Of a DNA stretch of 64,000 nt, positions 58,210 through 64,000 are shown in pieces. The notes under the pieces are model-generated. The model was not told the DNA's origin, did not search any database, and saw only the letters and a program-made list of their open reading frames with translations. The first letter of the stretch is position 1. Each line of letters opens with the position of its first letter. Position numbers and translations under genes: made by a program. Source of the DNA: Aphelenchoides besseyi (taxonomy: Eukaryota; Nematoda; Chromadorea; Rhabditida; Aphelenchoididae); the NCBI GenBank assembly GCA_024699855.1, contig JAMPIQ010000001.1, positions 12,834,001 to 12,898,000 of the forward strand, in the 5' to 3' direction.

Positions 58210-59453
58210 TCATTTTCGTTGGGTCATGCGAGTAAATCCAAAGCCAAAAGTCCGCTTTTCATAATCCAAACTATAACAAAACGCATTAAGATAGTAACCG
58301 TGATTCAGCGGAACAACCCAGGAGTTTCGACCGTTGGAGCGAGGGTATTCAACATCCTTTGTGGGAGTAATACAAATGGATTGATTGTCATACTGGTGAC
58401 ATTCATAAGACTTCAAAATATATAAAGAGTAAACGTAGTCACTACCATGTATAGCAAAGGTTCTCTCTGTGTCATCGCGAACACACCACCACGAAATAGA
58501 AAGATAGCAATCAGTCAAAATACCAAGTTCAATTAGTTTTTGTTTTACATCTTTCGGAACCTCAAAATGATAATTTTGACTACTAATAGACATCTAAATT
58601 TTGATTAATAACCCTCATTTATCTCCTTGCCTGTTGGTTCGTGAACTCAACTCCAAATAGCTCCACTCGTTCCACTTCAAACGTCCATCCAAGAGCATCA
58701 GACACGACGGGGAAATGAGACCAGGAATCGCAGTGCTGGGAATCCAAGGTGCCCAAAACAACCAATGATGATGAAAACGAAATGATCGGCTCTTTAATGA
58801 TTTTCCGCTGATACAATTGTTCGACTAGTCCAACATGGCCGCTTGAGTCTTGAAAGCCCAAACCAATAAGGCCACTATAGGGCCGCAGTGCTCTTAAACG
58901 CGTTTTAGTTAGTAAACTTGTCGTGTTAAAATTACCGACGCTGCAGTAATGTTCCTTCAACGAATTCAAGCTCTAATTTAGGAGTTTTTGAATATTCGCC
59001 AAATTGAAAGATATCAGAAGCAAAACGTCCGTAGAGTGGGTCTTCACAGCACTGTAAACGTTCTTTCCATGTGCCCTTCAAACGCTTGTAAGTTGTTGAA
59101 TTACTCGACAGAAAAGGCTCTCGACAATAAGCACGGTACATGGCTTTGTTAATCGGGAAGCACAGCGTATCGCAGTACAAATGTGCAATTGCTTCTAGAA
59201 GATCGGATCAAGAATAACTTGAGAAAACTTACCATCATTGCACATTCGAGGACAATCGTTCCGTCGAATTCCACAGTCTTCAGCAGTGACCAAAAGTGGA
59301 ACGGTGGCAAAGTCAAAAAGTACATAGAAAGTTTGTTGTGAGCTTCCGATGCTAAAATAAGTCTCCAAGTCTAAAGAATAGACATCTCACAACAAGAAAT
59401 AACCTACCACCAATAAATATACTGAAAACAAGCACTCCAACCTCGCTGAACAT
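58210..59453 (-). CDS. catalytically dead pepsin-like protein, 362 aa, distal copy
   Basis: Exons mirror the proximal gene: 59453-59408, 59370-59233, 59194-58936, 58892-58631, 58593-58210. The frame is intact over the full length. The fold markers are the same (LETYFSIGSSQQTFYVLFDF, SGLIGLGFQDSSGHVG, RTFGFGFTRM) and both catalytic motifs are likewise absent (DFA; SISSQNYHF at the second site). The first three exons are almost identical to the proximal copy. Exon 4 has several replacements (LYQRKIIKEPIISF, VVLGTLDSQHCDS). Exon 5 differs at roughly a quarter of its residues (TDCYLSISWWCVRDDTERTF versus TDCYRPNLSWCIRSDTERTF). Both copies keep the cysteines, so both are probably expressed secreted proteins. 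Confidence 0.78.
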
Positions 59454-60172
59454 TTCTGTGCAACCCAAAAGAACTGTCAGAAGAATCAAGGAAATGATGT
59501 GCGTTTCTTATCAATGCACATTTTGATTCCTTTGGATCTTCAAACAAGACAAATGCATTCATAGATTACGAGGGGTAACAGAGCATTTACGACCTTAATC
59601 GTCAATTTAAGCGCCTTTCTAAGGGTGCGCAGTGAGGACGTAAGCCTGATCATTGATGGACGTGCTTCCCATTGTTCTATTCAATAGTCGTAAAAACGTT
59701 TCGGTTGAAGCACACAACACAGAATCGATTTTGACGTTTAAAATCAAAACCTTTCATTCTATTTTTGCCATATGGTCAACTATACCATTCCTTTTACCAT
59801 ACTAATGCACTTCTTGTTAGCGGCTGGTAAGAAAATATGCAACAACAAGCTGACTACTTTCTCACTTTCAACCAGACAGCAGAATTCAATCCATTAAACG
59901 TGAAGATCTGAGGTGTTAATACTACGAGTTTCGATCCAAAATAAGATATGTCTACGGATGTTCGCGGGAATAGAATGACAAAAACAAAACACGAGAAATT
60001 AGCAGCATCAAATTTCATACGACAAAGTACATCGCATAGCGCTAATTATAAGAATTTGAACGCTATGAACCAATCGATCCATAACATCGTAAAGTTCATG
60101 CAATTCGACGGTCTTAACTGAAAAATCTTGTCGTTTATTTTGAAAAAACAAACGGAATATCAGTTGGGCAGT
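59454..60172. other. AT-rich spacer in distal arm
   Basis: Counterpart of 29790-30508. It holds the presumed promoter of the distal pepsin-like gene and shows scattered substitutions and a short insertion near 59820-59850 relative to the other arm. No gene seen. Confidence 0.4.
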
Positions 60173-60349
60173 TTAGAGTGGATGTTGTGGGGTAAGCGCT
60201 TCGGGAACCGGTGGGTCAACTCCGTTCAGCACGTTGACTGCCGCATTGGGTTGAGCTGCTGGACGTTCACTTGATGGCGAAGTGGTCGAGGGTGGAATTG
60301 CATCTCCCCAATCGTATTGTTGTTGCCAAGTTGCTCGGATGTTGCGCAT
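60173..60349 (-). CDS. short C-terminal exon or 58-aa ORF (distal copy)
   Basis: Mirror of 29613-29789: MRNIRATWQQQYDWGDAIPP to LTPQHPL. Two replacements (GVDPPVPEAL for GADPAVPEAL). Status as a real gene remains open, as for the proximal copy. Confidence 0.35.
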   Translation of the reverse strand: MRNIRATWQQQYDWGDAIPPSTTSPSSERPAAQPNAAVNVLNGVDPPVPEALTPQHPL

Positions 60350-60383
60350 TGCCTAGAAACAGAAGTCACCGTTACAGAAGCAG

Positions 60384-60808
60384 TCAAATCCCTTCTTCAA
60401 GCAACGAAATTATCATTTTGTAGTTGGGAGCATCTGCAAAAGTCAACGAATGCTCGCTCCCCAGAAACCACCAATCAGAAATTTTAAAACCGTCAGATTT
60501 GGCAACCAAGAAGGGAAAATAGGGTATCGGACGAAGTACGAAACAACTTTCAATTGTGAAAAGAAGCCCATTAATCGTAGCATTAGTCAGAGTATAGCGG
60601 TAGACAGTCATAGTATTCGGAGTGAAATAGTAACAATTGAACATTAGAAGACAATAAATGAATACCGAACTAATTCCAATAATCGTCATTAGCGAACTTA
60701 GGATTCACTCGATTTCTGGATGAAAGACGGGTATCGCAGTGGATTGAGGATAGTGAGGCCGATGGCTACGAACAAATGCTGTGGGATTGAAGATCGACAA
60801 ATTGAACA
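60384..60808 (-). pseudogene. truncated 7TM chemoreceptor with nonsense mutation (distal copy)
   Basis: Mirror of 29154-29578. At about 60704-60706 the Trp codon of HPEIEWILSS has become TGA, which cuts the frame before the first helix. The remainder (MTIIGISSVFIYCLLMF..., LRPIPYFPFLVAKSDG) is still open. Together with the missing helices this makes it clearly non-functional. Confidence 0.75.
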
Positions 60809-61127
60809 TTTTAACTCTAAAGGACAATCTTTAGAGCTCGTTTCCACATTTCTAGTTCCGCAAATGTTGGTCGTTGATGTGAGTTCACAAGTGCGCTGAG
60901 CTACTCGACATGCCATTCATCTGTCGCCCAATTTACACAACATCATCTGCATAGTTGAGCATTCTCACATCTTTTATCATCTATTGACTGCCTTACTGTT
61001 GGCCTTACAAGTAGCTCCTTATATGCGATCACTATCTCTTGTTACAATCCCCACGAAACTGATGGTCTTCGGCGGATTGTTCGATCTGGTGTTGCCGCTT
61101 TGGCGTTGAGTTTGCTGCACAATTAAG

Positions 61128-61194
61128 ACCTTTGGACAAACGCTATCGAGTGTTCGGTTTCACCGGTTCAGGAACCTTTGGCAATGTGTTAGTT
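61128..61194 (+). pseudogene. fragment of PRP4 kinase (glycine-rich loop)
   Basis: About 67 bases match the PRP4 gene around 27460-27515 in inverted orientation: [19 protein letters not shown]. It abuts the arm end on one side and block D on the other. Confidence 0.85.
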
Positions 61195-61450
61195 TGATTT
61201 TCTTTTTGGGGGTAAATTGTCGATCAAAAAGGTGGAACGTTTAATCATAAACAACAAAACAAAATTTAACAAAACTTGGCCTTCTTAAGCTGCTCGTCTT
61301 CTTGCTCCGTTTCCAAGTATCGCTTCCAGATCTGGAAAGAAGTGATTATTCGTTTTTATTCACTCGCCTTTACCTGCTCGTATTCGACGCGAAGACGCTC
61401 AATTACCGTGATTACAGCCGGATTGGTCGATGCAGCTTCAAGGAGAGCCG
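61195..61450. repeat. duplicated block D, copy 2
   Basis: Direct-orientation copy of 41468-41830, lacking the exon-sized segment present in copy 1. It supplies the 3' exons of the gene at 61266-61567. Confidence 0.8.
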
Positions 61451-61567
61451 TTAGCTCCTGAGATATAATCGGTGACATAATCAAACTTCCCAGTCGTGAC
61501 TTACCTCCTCGGGTTTTGGTGTCGGCAGTTGGACGGTAAGTTGCGACATTTTGACGGCTTTTTCCAT
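61266..61567 (-). CDS. small helical protein, about 70 aa, paralogue of 41550-42045
   Basis: Three exons in clean phase: MEKAVKMSQLTVQLPTPKPE plus Glu (61567-61505), then LTALLEAASTNPAVITVIER and LRVEYEQ, then IWKRYLETEQEDEQLKKAKF plus Cys and stop at 61266. Introns are GTAAGTC...ATCTCAG and GTAAAGG...TTTCCAG. It lacks the N-terminal coiled-coil exon of the paralogue and has its own first exon. The helical EAASTNPAVITVIERLRVEY segment is the shared core. Function unknown. Confidence 0.6.
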
Positions 61568-62254
61568 TTTGTTGTGAAGCGCGAGTTGGAATGAGTAAAC
61601 TGTAAAGAAGGGTATAATTAAGTAAAATCAAAGCAAAACCACGCAAATAAAATCAAAACTCGTAAGATCGCAAATGATATCTGTTTTGTCGTCAGGCCGA
61701 GAGTCCTAGACGGAATAACGAAGGAAGTTTATTTTCAAAGGATAGCAATAATACAGGGTGTTTCACGTGGAGTGTCCGGTAAGAAACGCTTATTTCTCAG
61801 CCATTACTGAATCAATTTTCATGTGGTTTTTGTGCTTGGTTGGGGATTTATTGCCATTGTTTTGTGTCAACAGATTTCCTGACTTTCATTCATAGGCATA
61901 CGAAATTTTCAATTTGGCGGAATGTTTCGGTTTTCGGGTGCGAAATTGCGGGCAAATGCGTTTTGCTCTGCTTATTCGTTCATTTTGATTCTCAAATCTC
62001 AACACTCTCCATTTGTATCGATCACTTTTTCGAGCCGTCGTTTGCAGCTTTCAAAGCCGCACATTGTAATATATAATATACGTTAATAACGAGTGCTAAC
62101 AAAAGTAAGTTCCCTTGTTAGACAAAGAAAATTTGAATGGATAATAAAACTGAGCGTGAGGCTCAATTATGATTGTGCGGACCTCATAAGTCGCGGTTGG
62201 GCGATCTCTCATTGCGACGTCAACGCCGCTGACTGCTTGGCCTTTTGTTCATTG
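61568..62254. other. spacer between duplicated fragments
   Basis: About 0.7 kb. TACAGGGTGT at about 61752-61761 resembles the terminal sequence of some mariner-type elements, but no matching inverted end was found. No gene supported. Confidence 0.35.
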
Positions 62255-62598
62255 TTCCGCGACTTCCTCGAACCGATGCTCAACATTGATCCAACTAAGC
62301 GAGCAACTTGTGGCGACTCACTAAAACATCAGTTTATCAGCGAACCTCTGTGATTCTTTTATTTATTTATATTATTAACCATTGTTTTTGTTACTTCATT
62401 GGCATTTGAATGCTCATTTCAATCATCAAGTTTTGTTTTAGTCAAGAATAAGTTAAGTTCATGCGTCAAGACTTACAATAAACTCGTTGTCTTGATTCTT
62501 CTGGTACCAAACAGTAATCGAATTCAACCCCTCAGTTTATTTGCACGACCCGAAAGAACTCAAACTTCCAACGGCAACACCAACGCAGCGGCTTTGTC
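62255..62598 (+). pseudogene. 3' ends of PRP4 and of the MSP gene, inverted fragment
   Basis: The reverse complement of about 26083-26400. It contains the last PRP4 exon (FLEPMLNIDPTKRATCGDSL, KHQFISEPL and stop), the intergenic sequence, and then the antisense 3' end of the MSP-domain gene. PRP4 order and direction agree with the fragment at 61128, so both are remnants of one inverted copy. Confidence 0.88.
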
Positions 62599-62982
62599 GG
62601 CAGAAAACGAAATGCCAATCGTCTAACATTCAGTTCATAAAAAACCAAGACTTTGTTATATTACCGATAAGTGTTCTTTTCACAACTTTTTGCTTGCATA
62701 ATGTAGAAAACTGTTGCGCGCATTTGATACAAGCAAACGTGTTCAGAAGGTCGATGGTGCTTGAGAGATACAAAAGGAGTTTTAAAAGGCAAGGAATTAT
62801 GCACTAATAAACGAATGGCAGTTTGCAGGTCTTCGAGAACTTTCTCTCCAACCAAACAGTTGGTATCAGGACTGAATCGAAAAAGTATATCGCTGTGTTC
62901 TTAATTGTTGTCGATGTTCGCCTAACAATAAAACTTTACAAGATAAGTTGACAATCACGTTGTTAGTCGCCATTATAACTTT

Positions 62983-63219
62983 TTATGATATGGAATGAAC
63001 TACTCGATTGGGTCTAATAACATTTTTGATTGAATGACAAGAGAGCAAATTCAAGAACTGTTGACGAAAACGTCCAACAAACGCTAACGTTGCAATTGGG
63101 TTAATGCAATTTGCGAAGGCAAGAAACGAGCTAATCGTTGTGCCGGCGCCATATAATTCGATATTTGCTGTCACAAAAACGCTGTACATTGCATGCGGAA
63201 GAATATGGTTGAAAAACAC
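62983..63219 (-). pseudogene. C-terminal fragment of a 7TM receptor
   Basis: The minus strand reads FFNHILPHAMYSVFVTANIE, then LYGAGTTISSFLAFANCINP and IATLAFVGRFRQQFLNLLSC to a stop at 62983. Two hydrophobic helices and the NP-xx-(A/T)...GRFRQQF end look like helices 6-7 of a serpentine receptor. Upstream on the same strand lies the unrelated 63232-63400 repeat, so helices 1-5 are missing. Confidence 0.6.
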
Positions 63220-63231
63220 AAGAACGACATT

Positions 63232-63400
63232 TTGTTTATTTTCTTATTATGGGTTTCGAACCGTTTGATCTTGCCGTTGCTATGCTTTCTCTAAACGTAT
63301 CTCAATATCCCTACTTTTGTGCAATAAAGGTTACTTCACAAAAATGGCGACTTTTGAACGTTTGGTCGTTTAAGTGGCGTGAATTGAAAGACCAAACTGC
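63232..63400. repeat. inverted copy of 34965-35130
   Basis: About 170 bases equal to the reverse complement of the helicase 3' flank, from CATTTTGTTTATTTTCTTAT to GTGGCGTGAATTGAAAGACC. It begins just after the proximal arm ends in the other locus, but is not adjacent to the distal arm here. Confidence 0.85.
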
Positions 63401-63542
63401 TTGGTTACGTGAAGACATCTCTTTGAGCAGTTTAGCTATTCTTTGCTTTGACGTGAATTCTTGTCTAACAATAGAACGAAGAGAAAAAGACAAATTCTCG
63501 ATTTTGCAGAAGTTACTTCTTCAAATTCACAATATTCTATCA

Positions 63543-64000
63543 ATGCAACGTATAAGATCGAGTAGTCGAGCAAAAATCAAACAATTTTACGGATTCTGTC
63601 GTCTAGTGGATCTACACGTGAGTTTTTCTAAGATCAGAAGTCAAAACTCTTCTTTGTTTACAGCAAGCCGTTCATACCGTTGCTGTGATTTCGATTACTA
63701 CTTATGTAATGAGTTAATTTTGACTTGACTCCGGTTCTATTTCAGGTTTATGGTCTTTGGCTTCCACTCAAACATCACGAGGGTCTGATTCTGCCAACAC
63801 GAGAAGCGCTGCTCGGTGTTGCTCAATTGTCTTTAGTGTTCTTGGTCTACTTGTCTTCAGCTCTAATGTTATTTTACGGCAATGCAACGAGGATCTCATC
63901 TTACTACGTTCCGTGGTTGTTTGTGAACGCGGCCGAATCGACAACCAACACTATCACGTCAGTGAAGTCGATCTCCTGGACACTCCACTATTTGAGATTG
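63543..64000 (+). CDS. membrane protein, multi-helix, 5' part
   Basis: Exons 63543-63617 (MQRIRSSSRAKIKQFYGFCR, then LVDLH), 63664-63705 (QAVHTVAVISITTY) and 63746 to the window edge, all in phase. Helix 1 spans the second junction (AVHTVAVISITTYVYGLWL). Helix 2 is LLGVAQLSLVFLVYLSSALM, after a hydrophilic loop (KHHEGLILPTRE). A third helix may start with YVPWLFVNAAE. Spacing and loop layout resemble the gene at 45760-46330, so they may be distant paralogues in a nematode four-helix family. The 3' end lies outside the window. Confidence 0.65.

Larger units (their letters stand above)
55080..61126 (-). repeat. distal arm of the 6-kb inverted repeat
   Basis: Reverse-complement copy of 28836-34880. 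All genes appear in reverse order and strand: bHLH, small TM protein, broken 40411 fragment, cysteine-rich frame, pepsin-like gene, tail exon, 7TM fragment. The arm ends at the TAA at 61124-61126, directly against a PRP4 fragment. Confidence 0.95.

Noticed and set aside
61752..61782. TACAGGGTGT resembling a mariner-type terminal repeat
   Set aside because: No matching inverted end, target-site duplication or transposase fragment was found nearby.

Overview
The window is eukaryotic and almost certainly from a free-living or parasitic nematode of the Rhabditida. The genes are split by very short introns, mostly 35-60 bases, with GTAAG/GTGAG donors and TTTTAG or TTTCAG acceptors. The gene content is typically nematode: an MSP-domain protein, a transthyretin-like secreted protein, serpentine chemoreceptors and small nematode-type four-helix membrane proteins, beside conserved eukaryotic genes (FCP1, UNG, an aquaglyceroporin, PRP4 kinase, a MOV10-type helicase, ASCC2). 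I cannot name the genus. No tRNA, rRNA, CRISPR or bacterial feature was seen.

Layout. 1-855 (-): 5' part of the FCP1 phosphatase. 856-6033: about 5 kb with little recognisable coding sequence and one tiny spliced candidate. 6034-16237 (+): one long locus with two phase-compatible starts (1,324 aa and 448 aa), carrying several RVxF-like motifs; I do not recognise the family. 16821-17927: uracil-DNA glycosylase. 18744-22040: aquaglyceroporin, probably with two alternative C-terminal tails. 23046-24150: a cysteine-rich secreted protein behind a TATA box. 24348-24907 (-): a small membrane protein. 25067-26111: a membrane-anchored MSP-domain protein. 26318-28688 (-): PRP4 kinase. 35133-37998 (-): MOV10-like helicase. 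38800-46400: a mosaic of duplicated pieces, a RecQ/BLM pseudogene and small membrane-protein genes. 47193-49884: ASCC2. 50610-52242: a membrane protein and a transthyretin-like protein. 53085-54348 (-): an intact 7TM chemoreceptor. 63543-64000: start of another four-helix membrane gene.

The most striking feature is structural. A 6-kb segment (about 28836-34880) reappears inverted at about 55080-61126, with 20 kb between the arms. Each arm holds a chemoreceptor 5' fragment, a pepsin-fold protein that has lost both catalytic motifs, a small signal-peptide/TM protein, a bHLH factor and broken ends of a third gene. Beyond the distal arm lie remnants of PRP4 and of the MSP gene in matching inverted order, so the original inverted duplication was larger and has since decayed. 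A 1.2-kb third copy (39438-40617) lies inside the spacer, and other blocks (38013-38188/45543-45716, 41468-41830/61195-61450, 34965-35130/63232-63400) are also duplicated. The arms are nearly identical except around the last exons of the pepsin-like gene, where changes are concentrated and mostly alter amino acids.

Exon coordinates were worked out by hand from splice signals and reading phase. Family calls rest on motifs I can read, not on database searches.
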